In this document: in pieces, positions 27,736 through 37,299 of the stretch
Layout: each line of letters starts with the position of its first letter
Numbering within the stretch: position 1 is the first letter of the stretch
Assembly (NCBI RefSeq): GCF_002091635.1
Contig: NZ_BDAC01000009.1
Span: forward strand, 149,924-213,923
DNA length: 64,000 nucleotides
Source: Pseudomonas indica NBRC 103045
GTDB taxonomy: Bacteria; Pseudomonadota; Gammaproteobacteria; Pseudomonadales; Pseudomonadaceae
Direction: 5' to 3'
Made by a program: the position numbers and the translations under genes
The notes under the pieces: model-generated
Told to the model about the DNA's origin: nothing
Seen by the model: only the letters and a program-made list of their open reading frames with translations
Databases searched by the model: none

Positions 27736-28827
27736 TTACAGCCGGACGCTCGCGAACGTGGACTCCCCACGCGCCTGGCTGAGCGCCGACATGGCGCCGG
27801 GCATGAGCGCCTGCGGAATCGGCAGCAGCGCCACCGGCTGGCTGTTGCTCGGCGTCATGCGTTCGTCGCGCGGCGGGATGCCGAAGTATTCGCGGTAGCA
27901 CTTGGAGAAGTGCGGCGTGGAGACGAAACCGCACACCGAAGCCACTTCGATGATCGACATCGGGGTCTGCTTGAGCAACTGACGGGCACGGATCAGGCGC
28001 AGCTTGAGGTAGTAGCGCGACGGCGAGCAGTGCAGGTACTTCTGGAACAGCCGCTCCAGTTGCCGGCGCGAGACGTTGACGTAGACCGCCAGTTCGTCGA
28101 GGTCGATGGGCTCCTCGAGGTTGGCCTCCATCAGCGCGACGATTTCCTGCAGCTTCGGCTGGTTGGTGCCGAGCATGTGCTTGAGCGGCACGCGCTGGTG
28201 GTCCTGCTCGTTGCGGATGCGCTCGTAGACGAACATCTCGGAGATCGCGGCGGACAGCTCGCGGCCGTGCTCGCGGGAGATCAGGTGCAGCATCATGTCC
28301 AGCGGCGCGGTGCCGCCGGAGCTGGTGTAGCGGTTGCGGTCGAGGGTGAACAGGCGGGTGCTCATGGTCACGCGCGGGAAGGCTTCCTGCATCGCAGCCA
28401 GACACTCCCAGTGCACGCTGCAATCGAAACCGTCGAGCAGGCCGGCGCAGGCCAACGCCCAACTGCCGGTGCAGACGGCGCCCAGTCGGCGACCTTGGCG
28501 GGCCTGGGACTGCAGCCAGCTCACGTGTTCGCGGGTCACGCTGCGCTGGATGCCGACGCCGCCGCAGACGATGACGGTATCCAGCGCCGGGGCGTTGGCG
28601 ACCGAGGAGTCGGGGGTGATCTGCAGGCCGTCGCTGGCCCAGACCTGACCGCCATCCAGGGTCAGGGTGCACCAGCGGTACAGCTCACGGCCCGATAGCT
28701 GGTTGGCCATGCGCAAGGGTTCGACGGCCGAAGCCAGGGAAATCAGGGTGAAGTTGTCGAGCAGCAGGAAGCCGATGGATTGCGGCGCACGGTTCTGGGC
28801 TTGCGCCCCGGGGTTGAACTGCGACAT
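27736..28827 (-). CDS. gbdR: GlxA-type AraC activator of glycine betaine catabolism (GbdR-like)
   Basis: A 363-aa protein. The N-terminal DJ-1/PfpI-like sensor (GFLLLDNFTLISLASAVEPL ... CTGSWALACAGLLDG) is followed by the AraC double HTH, LAVYVNVSRRQLERLFQKYL and IIEVASVCGFVSTPHFSKCY. Beside sdaB and the cbc genes, this is the position of GbdR, which senses glycine betaine and dimethylglycine and activates the gbc, dgc, sox, sdaB and cbc genes. ATG 28827 has AGGAGA upstream; a GTG directly before it is possible. A BetI-like palindrome lies upstream (28944-28959). The stop codon abuts MITE copy 2. Confidence 0.92.
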   Translation of the reverse strand: MSQFNPGAQAQNRAPQSIGFLLLDNFTLISLASAVEPLRMANQLSGRELYRWCTLTLDGGQVWASDGLQITPDSSVANAPALDTVIVCGGVGIQRSVTREHVSWLQSQARQGRRLGAVCTGSWALACAGLLDGFDCSVHWECLAAMQEAFPRVTMSTRLFTLDRNRYTSSGGTAPLDMMLHLISREHGRELSAAISEMFVYERIRNEQDHQRVPLKHMLGTNQPKLQEIVALMEANLEEPIDLDELAVYVNVSRRQLERLFQKYLHCSPSRYYLKLRLIRARQLLKQTPMSIIEVASVCGFVSTPHFSKCYREYFGIPPRDERMTPSNSQPVALLPIPQALMPGAMSALSQARGESTFASVRL

Positions 28828-28943
28828 CACGGTATCTCCTCACGCAAAGCGGTTAGGCCCATTGGGGCTCTTGTTCTTTTATGCCGGCCGGTACGCCTGG
28901 CGTCCGGACTGTGAGAATTCGGAACGCAAATGTCGTGCCTATT

Positions 28944-28959
28944 TTGAATGACTGTTCAA
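28944..28959. promoter_or_regulatory. BetI-like palindrome upstream of gbdR
   Basis: TTGAATGACTGTTCAA has the same TTGA-N8-TCAA layout and length as the palindrome in front of betI (34828-34843, TTGATTGTTCGTTCAA). It lies about 117 bp before the gbdR start, in a 414-bp gap that otherwise shows no gene. Binding by BetI is my inference from the similarity. Confidence 0.45.
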
Positions 28960-29241
28960 TCAAAAAAGGCGGAGTCACCTGAGTGCCTCTGTCATGCGGT
29001 TCCGAGGCACTCCAGCCCGGTCATCCGGCGGCCTTGCCGCTGCTCGCCACCTGCGTGACTGAGCAGTTTCGTAGCACCTTGGCAGGTGCTACCGGGTAAG
29101 GATTGTCACCCCTTGCCTCGGGATTCCCCTAACCGTTCCCGACCCCGTCCTTGAGGCCGGTACTTCATTCGGTGGACGCGCCAAAAGATGGCATCGCCCG
29201 GCGCCCGTGTGCGAAGAACGGGCAATCGCGGGAACCCGGCG

Positions 29242-30618
29242 TCAGCACTCGATCGCGCTGACCGCCAACCCTCCACGCGAGGTTTCCTTGTACTTGTCGT
29301 GCATGTCCGCACCGGTGTCGCGCATGGTGCGGATCACCCGGTCGAGGGAGATGAAATGCTCGCCATCGCCACGCAGCGCCATCTGCGCGGCGTTGATCGC
29401 CTTCACTGCAGCGATCGCATTGCGTTCGATACAGGGCACCTGCACCAGCCCGCCGACCGGGTCGCAGGTCAGCCCGAGGTTATGCTCGAGGCCGATCTCG
29501 GCGGCGTTCTCCAGTTGCTCCGGGGTGGCGCCGAGCACTTCGGCGAGACCGGCCGCCGCCATGGCGCAGGCCGAACCCACCTCGCCCTGGCAACCGACTT
29601 CGGCGCCGGAGATGGAAGCGTTCTTCTTGCACAGGATGCCCACCGAGGCGGCGCCTAGGAAAAATCTGACGACATCGTCGTCGCAGGCATCCGGGTTGAA
29701 TTTCATGTAGTAGTGCAACACAGCCGGGATGATGCCGGCGGCGCCGTTGGTCGGCGCGGTGACCATGCGCCCGCCGGCGGCGTTTTCCTCGTTCACCGCC
29801 AGGGCGAACAGGTTGACCCACTCCATGGCGCTCATGGTCGAGCCGATCACGTTGGGCTTGCCCAGCTCCTGCAGGCTGCGGTGCAGCTTGGCGGCACGCC
29901 GGCGCACATTGAGCCCGCCGGGCAGGATGCCCTCTTCGCTGAGCCCGTTGTCCACGCATTCGCGCATGGCCTGCCAGAGGCGCATCAGCCCTGCGCGGAT
30001 GTCCGCTTCGCTGCGCCAGGCCTTCTCGTTTTCCAGCATCAGTTCAGAGACCCGCAGCCCGTGCTGACGGCACAGTTGCAGCAGTTCCACCGCGCTGGAA
30101 AAGTCGTAGGGCAGGCGGGTGTGGTCCTGGTCGAGCTGGCCGGCGGCGGCCTGCTCGGCATCGACGACGAAGCCGCCGCCGACGGAATAGTAGGTATCGC
30201 TGTGCAGCTCGCCGTTGTCGTCGCAGGCGATCAGCGTCATGGCGTTCGGATGGTAGGGCAGGTTCTCGTCGAGCAGGCGCATGTCGCGCGCCCAGTCGAA
30301 CGCCACCGGCCGCTCACCGCCCAGCAACAGGCTGCCGGTCTCCTTGAGAGCAGCGATACGCGGCGCGATCTGGCGCGGGTCGATGCGATCCGGCCATTCG
30401 CCCATCAGCCCCATGATCACGGCGTTGTCGGTGCCATGGCCGACACCGGTGGCCGACAGCGAGCCGTACAGCTTCACTTCGACACGGGTGACCCGTGCCA
30501 ACAGGCGACGCTCGCCAAGGGCCTGGACGAAGAGCGCGGCGGCACGCATCGGCCCCACGGTATGGGAACTGGAAGGCCCGATCCCGATCTTGAACAGGTC
30601 GAACACACTGATGGCCAT
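29242..30618 (-). CDS. sdaB: L-serine ammonia-lyase, single-chain iron-sulfur type
   Basis: A 458-aa protein that deaminates serine to pyruvate, closing the path from choline through glycine and serine to central metabolism. The N-terminal domain begins [20 protein letters not shown], typical of SdaA/SdaB. The C-terminal catalytic part has [16 protein letters not shown] and the cluster-cysteine segments [10 protein letters not shown] and [11 protein letters not shown] is preceded by CAGGAGG. In P. aeruginosa sdaB is in the GbdR regulon. CGCGACGTCC on the minus strand (30762-30771) resembles motifs at other pathway promoters. Confidence 0.95.
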   Translation of the reverse strand: MAISVFDLFKIGIGPSSSHTVGPMRAAALFVQALGERRLLARVTRVEVKLYGSLSATGVGHGTDNAVIMGLMGEWPDRIDPRQIAPRIAALKETGSLLLGGERPVAFDWARDMRLLDENLPYHPNAMTLIACDDNGELHSDTYYSVGGGFVVDAEQAAAGQLDQDHTRLPYDFSSAVELLQLCRQHGLRVSELMLENEKAWRSEADIRAGLMRLWQAMRECVDNGLSEEGILPGGLNVRRRAAKLHRSLQELGKPNVIGSTMSAMEWVNLFALAVNEENAAGGRMVTAPTNGAAGIIPAVLHYYMKFNPDACDDDVVRFFLGAASVGILCKKNASISGAEVGCQGEVGSACAMAAAGLAEVLGATPEQLENAAEIGLEHNLGLTCDPVGGLVQVPCIERNAIAAVKAINAAQMALRGDGEHFISLDRVIRTMRDTGADMHDKYKETSRGGLAVSAIEC

Positions 30619-30992
30619 GGAACAACCTCCTGAGACGAAGCGGCATGCGGACTGCCTTTACGGGCGGGCATCATCGGTCCTTTGTCCGATGTCACGGAGT
30701 CCCATTCCGACGCACCCTTATCCACCAGCGTCGTCGTCATACGTGCTTCATAAATACGCCTGGACGTCGCGGACCGACGCACCGTAAACGACATTCCACA
30801 CACCAAAAACGACGGCTCCGATAGGCGTACCGTTTCACCTGGCCGACGATCCCTCGGTTGCCGGGAGCGGCTTCGGGCGCCAGTCGCGCATGGGCATGGC
30901 GGATTCACAGAGGATGGCGCGAGCCGCCACCCCCACCGGGCTTCGTCGAGCGCACTCGCGGCTCATCCGGATAAATAAAAGGAAGCGAGGCG

Positions 30993-31372
30993 ATGAAAGG
31001 CATGACCTCCACGCTCCTGCTCCTGGCCCTCTGCATCCCATTCGCGACATATGCAACGGAACCGGAAGGCTGCCGGCTGGTCCTTTATCCGACGTCGGCT
31101 GCATCGACATCACATGACCAGTGCAACGACCCACCTGGCGCTCGGCCACATCACGCAGGTCAAGCGCTTGTCGAGCCGGAGACCTGCCAGGCGCTGAGCG
31201 ACAAGCGGCTCGATGTGTCTCTTCGATGAGAACACCAACCGCCGCCAGGCGGCCAAGGCGTGGCTGAAAGCCCACCCGCAGGCCCTCGACACCTGACTGG
31301 CCGGCATCGGCACCCTGGGACGATCGCCCGGCACGGGAGGTGGTCAAGGCGCGGCCTGGTTTGTTTGAATGA
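30993..31372 (+). pseudogene. Decayed, internally deleted CbcX-like solute-binding protein
   Basis: The first 30 codons (MKGMTSTLLLLALCIPFATY, then ATEPEGCRLV) are a signal peptide and mature start like CbcX. The middle two-thirds is missing or scrambled. Further on, RQAAKAWLKAHPQALDT matches the CbcX C-terminal REAAKAWLKTNPQVLDT, followed by an in-frame TGA where CbcX has the W of DTWLAG. After a frame change the tail reads DDRPAREVVKARPGLFE and stops, like the CbcX end. It is a broken duplicate directly upstream of the intact cbcX. Confidence 0.8.
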
Positions 31373-31435
31373 AAAAAGGCCGGGGCGGTCCAGCAGCGCC
31401 CCCGGATACCGCGCAGAGGGGCCCCGAATTACCGG

Positions 31436-31487
31436 ATACGACCCCTCTCATGCTGGATACGACCCCGGCTGCACTGGTTGCGACGCC
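31436..31487 (+). promoter_or_regulatory. Three direct repeats at 21-bp spacing upstream of cbcX
   Basis: ATACGACCCC at 31436, ATACGACCCC at 31457 and TTGCGACGCC at 31478 are each spaced exactly 21 bp, in the same orientation, about 170-210 bp before the cbcX start. This array is what two or three AraC-family monomers would bind. GbdR is known to activate cbcXWV; that these are its half-sites is inference. Confidence 0.5.
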
Positions 31488-31646
31488 CCCCATAGGCGTT
31501 TGTTTTCCGCTGTTCCATGATCCTCTCGACTCAACCGCTAGGCTTGGTGTGCAGGCCGCCACGCACGAAGTGGCCTCACATTTTCATACCGACTGCCAAT
31601 GCCGCTCCCCGAGAGGAGCTACAACAACCAGAAACGGAGTCCGCCC

Positions 31647-32585
31647 ATGAAAATACGAACGTTTGCGATGGCCGCCACCCTAGCCAGCCTCCCCCTGCTG
31701 GCCCAGGCCGCCGAACCAGAATCTTGTGGCGTTGTTCGCTTTGCCGATGTCGGCTGGACCGACATCACCGTTACCACCGCAGTCACCAGCGAAGTGCTGG
31801 AAAGCCTCGGTTACCAGACCAAGACCAACATGCTGTCGGTGCCGGTGACCTACCGTTCGCTGCAGAACAAGGACATCGATGTCTTCCTCGGCAACTGGAT
31901 GCCGACCATGGAGAACGACATCAAGGAATACCGCGACAAGGGCACCGTGGAAACCGTGCGGGCCAACCTCGAAGGCGCCAAGTACACCCTCGCTGTACCG
32001 GACTATGCGTATGAAGCCGGCCTGAAGAACTTCGCCGACATCGCCAAGTTCGCCGACAAGCTGGACAACAAGATCTACGGCATCGAGCCGGGCAACGACG
32101 GCAACCGCCTGATCCAGGGCATGATCGACGCCAACACCTTCGACCTCGGCAAGTTCAAGGTCGTCGAGTCCAGCGAAGCCGGCATGCTTTCCCAGGTCCA
32201 GCGCGCCGTGCGGCGCAACCAGTGGGTCGTGTTCCTCGGCTGGGAACCGCACCCGATGAATACCCGCTTCCCCATGAAGTACCTGGAAGGCGGCGACGAC
32301 GTGTTCGGTCCGAACTACGGCGGCGCCACCATCTATACCAACGTGCGCAAAGGCTACACCCAGGAATGCGCCAACGTCGGCAAGCTGCTGCAGAACCTGC
32401 AGTTCAGCCTGGATATGGAAAACCAGCTGATGGACGCCGTGCTGAACCAGAACCAGAAGCCGCGTGAAGCCGCCAAAGCCTGGCTGAAAACCAACCCGCA
32501 GGTTCTCGATACCTGGCTGGCAGGCGTTACCACTCGCGACGGAAAACCCGCACTGGGCGCAGCCCAGGCCAAGCTGGCGCCCTGA
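31647..32585 (+). CDS. cbcX: Choline-binding periplasmic protein of the CbcXWV transporter
   Basis: A 312-aa OpuAC-type solute-binding protein with a signal peptide (MKIRTFAMAATLASLPLLAQ). Aromatic choline-box positions are in VGWTDITVTTAV and NWMPTMENDI; the DVFGPNYGGATIYTN segment is conserved with ChoX-type proteins. It delivers choline to the CbcW permease and CbcV ATPase encoded directly downstream. It is about 60% similar by eye to CaiX. ATG 31647 is chosen at the start of the signal peptide, with ACGGAG upstream. Confidence 0.94.
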   Translation: MKIRTFAMAATLASLPLLAQAAEPESCGVVRFADVGWTDITVTTAVTSEVLESLGYQTKTNMLSVPVTYRSLQNKDIDVFLGNWMPTMENDIKEYRDKGTVETVRANLEGAKYTLAVPDYAYEAGLKNFADIAKFADKLDNKIYGIEPGNDGNRLIQGMIDANTFDLGKFKVVESSEAGMLSQVQRAVRRNQWVVFLGWEPHPMNTRFPMKYLEGGDDVFGPNYGGATIYTNVRKGYTQECANVGKLLQNLQFSLDMENQLMDAVLNQNQKPREAAKAWLKTNPQVLDTWLAGVTTRDGKPALGAAQAKLAP

Positions 32586-32628
32586 TCGGGGCGCCTTCCG
32601 CTCCTCCTGCAAGTGGATGTACGAGACC

Positions 32629-33474
32629 ATGCTGACTGATCACAAACTCCCCCTCGGGCAGTACATCGCCGACTTCGTCGAATGGCTGACCCTCAATGGC
32701 GCCGAATTCTTCGACTCGGTGGCCGACACGCTGGAAATGCTGATCCAGGGCGTCACCCATGGACTGCTCTGGTTCAACCCGCTGGTGCTGATCGGCCTGT
32801 TCGCGCTGCTGACGCAACTGATCCAGCGCAAGTGGGCCCTCACCGCGTTCTGCGCGCTCTCCTTCCTGCTGATCCTCAACCTCGGCTACTGGCAGGAAAC
32901 CATGGAGACCCTGGCCCAGGTGCTCTTCGCCACCCTGGTCTGCGTGGCGATCGGCGTGCCGCTGGGCATCGCCGCCGCGCACAAGCCGATGTTCTACACC
33001 TTCATGCGGCCGGTCCTGGACTTGATGCAGACGGTGCCGACCTTCGTCTACCTGATCCCCACCCTGACCCTGTTCGGCCTGGGCGTGGTACCGGGGCTGA
33101 TCTCCACCGTGGTGTTCGCCATCGCCGCGCCGATCCGCCTGACCTATCTAGGCATCCAGGACGTGCCGCACGAACTGCTCGACGCCGGCAAGGCCTTTGG
33201 CTGCTCGCGCTGGCAACTGCTGAGCCGCATCGAGCTGCCGCATGCCATGCCCAGCATCGGCGCCGGCGTGACCCAGTGCATCATGCTGTCGCTGTCGATG
33301 GTGGTGATCGCCGCCCTGGTCGGCGCCGACGGGCTCGGCAAGCCGGTGGTCAATGCCCTCAATACCGCGGATATCGCCCTCGGCTTCGAAGCCGGTTTGT
33401 CCATCGTCCTGCTGGCCATCCTGCTCGACCGCGTCTGCAAACAACCCGAAGCCAAGCGGAGGACTGAAGCGTGA
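32629..33474 (+). CDS. cbcW: Choline/betaine/carnitine ABC transporter permease
   Basis: A 281-aa inner-membrane permease of the ProW/OpuAB type with about seven hydrophobic segments. The cytoplasmic coupling motif is LLDAGKAFGCSRWQLLSRIELPHAMPSI (EAA loop). It serves CbcX (choline) and, in P. aeruginosa, also CaiX and BetX. ATG 32629 (MLTDHKLPLG) is preferred over ATG 32617 since no ribosome site precedes the latter. It starts 43 bp after cbcX and overlaps cbcV by 4 bases (GTGA). Confidence 0.94.
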   Translation: MLTDHKLPLGQYIADFVEWLTLNGAEFFDSVADTLEMLIQGVTHGLLWFNPLVLIGLFALLTQLIQRKWALTAFCALSFLLILNLGYWQETMETLAQVLFATLVCVAIGVPLGIAAAHKPMFYTFMRPVLDLMQTVPTFVYLIPTLTLFGLGVVPGLISTVVFAIAAPIRLTYLGIQDVPHELLDAGKAFGCSRWQLLSRIELPHAMPSIGAGVTQCIMLSLSMVVIAALVGADGLGKPVVNALNTADIALGFEAGLSIVLLAILLDRVCKQPEAKRRTEA

Positions 33475-34712
33475 GTATGATTCGCTTCGAGAAGGTCGAC
33501 GTCATCTTCTCCAAACAACCGCGTGAAGCCCTCGCCCTGCTCGATCAAGGCCTCACGCGTGACCAGATCCTGAAGAAGACCGGCCAGGTGGTGGGCGTGG
33601 AAAACGCCAACCTGGACATCGAGCGCGGCGAAATCTGCGTACTGATGGGCCTTTCCGGCTCCGGCAAATCCAGCCTGCTGCGCTGCATCAACGGCCTCAA
33701 CACCGTGAGCCGCGGCCGCTTGCTGATCGAGCACGAAGGCGCCGAGGTGGACATTGCGTCCTGCTCCCCGGCCACCCTCAAGGCCATGCGCACCAAGCGC
33801 ATCGCCATGGTGTTCCAGAAGTTCGCCCTGATGCCCTGGCTGACCGTGGCGGAAAACGTCGGCTTCGGCCTGGAGATGCAGCACCGCCCGGCCGCCGAGC
33901 GCAAGAAGCTGGTCGACGAGAAGCTCGAACTGGTCGGCCTCAGCCAATGGCGCGACAAGCGCCCGGACCAGCTCTCCGGCGGCATGCAGCAGCGCGTCGG
34001 CCTGGCCCGCGCCCTGGCCATGGATGCCGACATCCTGCTGATGGACGAACCCTTCTCCGCCCTCGATCCGCTGATCCGCCAGCAGTTGCAGGACGAATTG
34101 CTGGTGCTGCAACGCAAGCTGCACAAGACCATCGTCTTCGTCAGCCATGACCTGGACGAAGCGCTCAAGCTCGGCTCGCGCATCGCCATCATGAAGGACG
34201 GCCGGATCATCCAGTACAGCAAGCCGGAAGAGATCGTTCTCAACCCGGCGGACGATTACGTGCGTACCTTCGTTGCCCACACCAACCCGCTCAACGTGCT
34301 GTGCGGCGAAAGCCTGATGCGACCGTTGCAGCAGTGCCGCCACGAAGGCAACGAAATCTGCGTGGACCAGGGCCGCGACTGCTGGCTCGGCCTGGACGAC
34401 AACAACGGCGTGCAATGCGCTCGCCAGGGCGGCCAGGATCTCAAGCTGCAACGCTGGGCACCGGGCGACCTGGTGGCCAACCTGCGCCGCGAGCCGACCC
34501 TGGTCAACGTGCGCATCGCCATGCGCGACGCCCTGCAGATTCGCTACCAGACCGGGCACAAGCTGGTGCTGGAGGATAACGGCCAGGTGGTCGGCATCCT
34601 CGGCGACAGCGAGCTGTACCACGCATTGCTCGGCAAGAACCTGGAAAAGGACGACAACAACGCGGCCAAACCGGTCCAGGTGCAACCGGCGGAGCTCTCC
34701 CGGGTCGTCTGA
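33471..34712 (+). CDS. cbcV: Choline/betaine/carnitine ABC transporter ATPase
   Basis: A 413-aa ProV/OpuAA-type ATPase. The Walker A motif is GLSGSGKSSLL, the signature LSGGMQQRVGLARALA, Walker B ILLMDEPFSALDPL, and the H-loop VFVSHDLDEA. The C-terminal ~130 residues take the place of the CBS domains of ProV and contain a LAR-Q-G-Q-D-type degenerate regulatory region. GTG start at 33471 overlaps the cbcW stop and has GGAGGA at the right distance. Some orthologues are annotated slightly shorter. Confidence 0.94.
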   Translation: MSMIRFEKVDVIFSKQPREALALLDQGLTRDQILKKTGQVVGVENANLDIERGEICVLMGLSGSGKSSLLRCINGLNTVSRGRLLIEHEGAEVDIASCSPATLKAMRTKRIAMVFQKFALMPWLTVAENVGFGLEMQHRPAAERKKLVDEKLELVGLSQWRDKRPDQLSGGMQQRVGLARALAMDADILLMDEPFSALDPLIRQQLQDELLVLQRKLHKTIVFVSHDLDEALKLGSRIAIMKDGRIIQYSKPEEIVLNPADDYVRTFVAHTNPLNVLCGESLMRPLQQCRHEGNEICVDQGRDCWLGLDDNNGVQCARQGGQDLKLQRWAPGDLVANLRREPTLVNVRIAMRDALQIRYQTGHKLVLEDNGQVVGILGDSELYHALLGKNLEKDDNNAAKPVQVQPAELSRVV

Positions 34713-34827
34713 CCAAGCCACACCGCTCGGCCTCCGGTGCTCCGCCCCAACGGAGCGCAGGGGGCTGCCGCGCACGGAGCGGTAAAAAACGCCCCGTGTC
34801 GTGGTTAGCAATGCCAGGTCGTTTTTG

Positions 34828-34843
34828 TTGATTGTTCGTTCAA
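34828..34843. promoter_or_regulatory. BetI operator candidate
   Basis: The palindrome TTGATTGTTCGTTCAA (TTGA-N8-TCAA) is about 85 bp before the betI start. It resembles the TTGAACG-TTCAA-type sites known for choline-responsive BetI and matches the palindrome upstream of gbdR. It is the expected place for BetI autoregulation of betIBA. Confidence 0.6.
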
Positions 34844-34928
34844 TAAAGATTCCATAGACTGCTCCAAGCCTAGTGCCATGCTGGTTCCAGCCACCCGGAG
34901 CAGTCGCCGGACGAACAGAGGTGTCGCC

Positions 34929-35522
34929 ATGCCCAAGCTTGGAATGCAACCGATCCGCCGCTCGCAACTGATCCACGCCACCCTCGAGGCGGTCGACCGG
35001 GTCGGCATGGGCGAGGCCAGCATCGCCCTGATCGCCAAGCTGGCGGGCATGTCCAACGGCATCATCAGCCACTACTTCCAGGACAAGAACGGCTTGCTCG
35101 AAGCCACCATGCGCCACCTGATGGCGGCCCTGCGCCAGGCCGTGCGCGAACGCCGCCAGGCGCTGCCCGACGACAACCCGCGCGACCACCTGCGGGCGAT
35201 CATCGCCGGCAACTTCGACCCCAGCCAGGTCAACGGCCCGGCAATGAAGACCTGGCTCGCCTTCTGGGCCAGCAGCATGCACCAGCCCTCGCTGCGCCGG
35301 CTGCAACGGATCAACGACCACCGGCTGTATTCCAACCTCTGCGGCGAATTCCGCCGTGTGCTGCCGTATGAGGATGCGCGCGCCGCCGCCCGCGGACTGG
35401 CTGCGCTGATCGATGGCCTGTGGCTACGCGGCGCGCTATCCGGCGATGCCTTCGACACCCAGGAAGCCTTGCGCATCGCCTACGAATACCTGGACCAGCA
35501 ACTGGCCAAGCAGGCCGGCTGA
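34929..35522 (+). CDS. betI: Choline-responsive TetR repressor
   Basis: A 197-aa TetR family protein. The HTH is in [20 protein letters not shown], followed directly by [18 protein letters not shown]. The start [11 protein letters not shown] matches BetI proteins and the length is the family norm. It represses betIBA in the absence of choline. It is the first gene of betI-betB-betA; betB begins 178 bp downstream across a 38-bp palindromic repeat. Confidence 0.95.
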   Translation: MPKLGMQPIRRSQLIHATLEAVDRVGMGEASIALIAKLAGMSNGIISHYFQDKNGLLEATMRHLMAALRQAVRERRQALPDDNPRDHLRAIIAGNFDPSQVNGPAMKTWLAFWASSMHQPSLRRLQRINDHRLYSNLCGEFRRVLPYEDARAAARGLAALIDGLWLRGALSGDAFDTQEALRIAYEYLDQQLAKQAG

Positions 35523-35533
35523 ACCGATAGACA

Positions 35534-35570
35534 CTCCCTCTCCCTTCTGGGGAGAGGGCTGGGGTGAGGG
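35534..35570. repeat. CCCTCTCCCC palindromic repeat between betI and betB
   Basis: A single copy in inverted orientation (CCCTTCTGGGGAGAGGGCTG core) in the betI-betB gap. Confidence 0.7.
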
Positions 35571-35700
35571 GCGGAGGATCGTTCCAACACCCTGGCGGCG
35601 TCCCCGCCTGACGCTCTCGAAAAACGAGAGAGATGCGAGGAACGCGAACCCCTAACCCTGGCCCGTATCCCGATATCGGCCACCTTATTCAGGAGTTCCC

Positions 35701-37173
35701 ATGGCCCGATTCGAACTGCAGAAGCTCTATATCCACGGCGGCTATGTAGACGCCACCAGCGGCGCCACCTTCCAGAGCATCGACCCGGCCACCGGCGAAG
35801 TGCTCGCCGAGGTGCAGCGCGCCTCCCAGGCCGATGTCGAGCGCGCCGTGGCCAGCGCCGAGGAAGGCCAGAAGGTCTGGGCGGCGATGACCGCCATGCA
35901 GCGCTCGCGCATCCTGCGCAAGGCGGTGGACATTCTCCGCGCGCGCAACGACGAGCTGGCCGAGCTGGAAAGCCTGGACACCGGCAAGCCGCTGGCCGAG
36001 ACCCGCTTCGTCGACATCGTCACCGGCGCCGACGTGCTGGAGTACTACGCCGGCCTGATCCCCGCCATCGAGGGCGAACAGATCCCGCTGCGCGAGACCA
36101 GCTTCGTCTACACCCGCCGCGAGCCGCTGGGTGTAGTAGCCGGCATCGGTGCCTGGAACTACCCGATCCAGATCGCCCTGTGGAAATCCGCCCCGGCCCT
36201 GGCCGCCGGCAACGCGATGATCTTCAAGCCCAGCGAAGTCACCTCGCTGACCGCGCTGAAACTGGCCGAGATCTACACCGAGGCTGGCGTGCCGGATGGC
36301 GTGTTCAACGTGGTCACCGGCAGCGGCCGCGAAGTCGGCACCTGGCTCACCGAGCACCCGCGCATCGAGAAGATTTCCTTCACCGGCGGCACCGACACCG
36401 GCAAGAAGGTCATGGCCAGCGCCTCCAGTTCCTCGCTGAAGGAAGTCACCATGGAACTGGGCGGCAAGTCGCCGCTGATCATCTTCGACGACGCCAACCT
36501 CAACCGCGCCGCCGACATCGCGGTAATGGCCAACTTCTTCAGCTCCGGCCAGGTCTGCACCAACGGCACCCGTGTGTTCGTCCCGCGTGCCCTGCAATCG
36601 CGCTTCGAATCCAAGGTGCTGGAGCGGGTCAAGCGCATCCGCCTCGGCAGCCCGCTGGACGAAAGCACCAACTTCGGCCCGCTGGTCAGCTTCGCCCACA
36701 TGGACAGCGTCCTCGGCTACATCGAGAAGGGCAAGGCGGAAGGCGCACGCCTGATCTGTGGCGGCGAGCGTGTGACCGACGGCGACTACGCCAAGGGCGC
36801 CTACGTGGCACCGACGGTATTCAGCGATTGCACCGACGACATGACCATCGTCCGCGAGGAAATCTTCGGCCCGGTGATGAGCATCCTGGTCTACGACGAC
36901 GAGGACGAAGTCATCCGTCGCGCCAACGCCACCGACTACGGCCTCGCCGCCGGCGTGGTGACCCAGGACCTGAACCGCGCACACCGGGCGATCCACCGCC
37001 TGGAAGCCGGCATCTGCTGGATCAACACCTGGGGCGAATCCCCGGCGGAAATGCCGGTGGGCGGCTACAAGCAATCCGGCGTCGGCCGCGAAAACGGCCT
37101 GACCACCCTGGCTCACTACACTCGCATCAAATCCATCCAAGTCGAGCTGGGCGATTACGTCTCCGTGTTCTGA
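35701..37173 (+). CDS. betB: Betaine aldehyde dehydrogenase
   Basis: A 490-aa ALDH superfamily enzyme that oxidises betaine aldehyde to glycine betaine with NAD(P)+. The catalytic cysteine is in [13 protein letters not shown] at about residue 286. The catalytic glutamate is in [12 protein letters not shown] at about 252, with the [19 protein letters not shown] substrate/cofactor segment upstream. The length and the start [15 protein letters not shown] are standard. It follows betI and precedes betA by 126 bp. Confidence 0.96.
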   Translation: MARFELQKLYIHGGYVDATSGATFQSIDPATGEVLAEVQRASQADVERAVASAEEGQKVWAAMTAMQRSRILRKAVDILRARNDELAELESLDTGKPLAETRFVDIVTGADVLEYYAGLIPAIEGEQIPLRETSFVYTRREPLGVVAGIGAWNYPIQIALWKSAPALAAGNAMIFKPSEVTSLTALKLAEIYTEAGVPDGVFNVVTGSGREVGTWLTEHPRIEKISFTGGTDTGKKVMASASSSSLKEVTMELGGKSPLIIFDDANLNRAADIAVMANFFSSGQVCTNGTRVFVPRALQSRFESKVLERVKRIRLGSPLDESTNFGPLVSFAHMDSVLGYIEKGKAEGARLICGGERVTDGDYAKGAYVAPTVFSDCTDDMTIVREEIFGPVMSILVYDDEDEVIRRANATDYGLAAGVVTQDLNRAHRAIHRLEAGICWINTWGESPAEMPVGGYKQSGVGRENGLTTLAHYTRIKSIQVELGDYVSVF

Positions 37174-37204
37174 CGCCTTGCCTCAGCCCTACACGGAACA
37201 AGCC

Positions 37205-37241
37205 TCCTCTCCCCTCTGGGGAGAGGGTTGGGGTGAGGGGG
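37205..37241. repeat. CCCTCTCCCC palindromic repeat between betB and betA
   Basis: A single inverted-orientation copy (TCTGGGGAGAGGGTTGGGG core) in the 126-bp gap. Confidence 0.7.
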
Positions 37242-37299
37242 CGGTGCATCGCGCCGCAACGATCCCGGCACCCGAGCAGTCCATCCGAAGGATGTCCCC

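Noticed and set aside
28831..29241. Possible riboswitch in the gbdR-sdaB gap
   Set aside because: A few short stems are visible, but no conserved glycine, SAM or THF riboswitch core could be matched. Only the BetI-like palindrome is reported.
33471..34712. CBS domains expected at the CbcV C-terminus
   Set aside because: The C-terminal region lacks the repeated CBS beta-alpha-beta pattern by eye. I describe it only as a divergent regulatory region.
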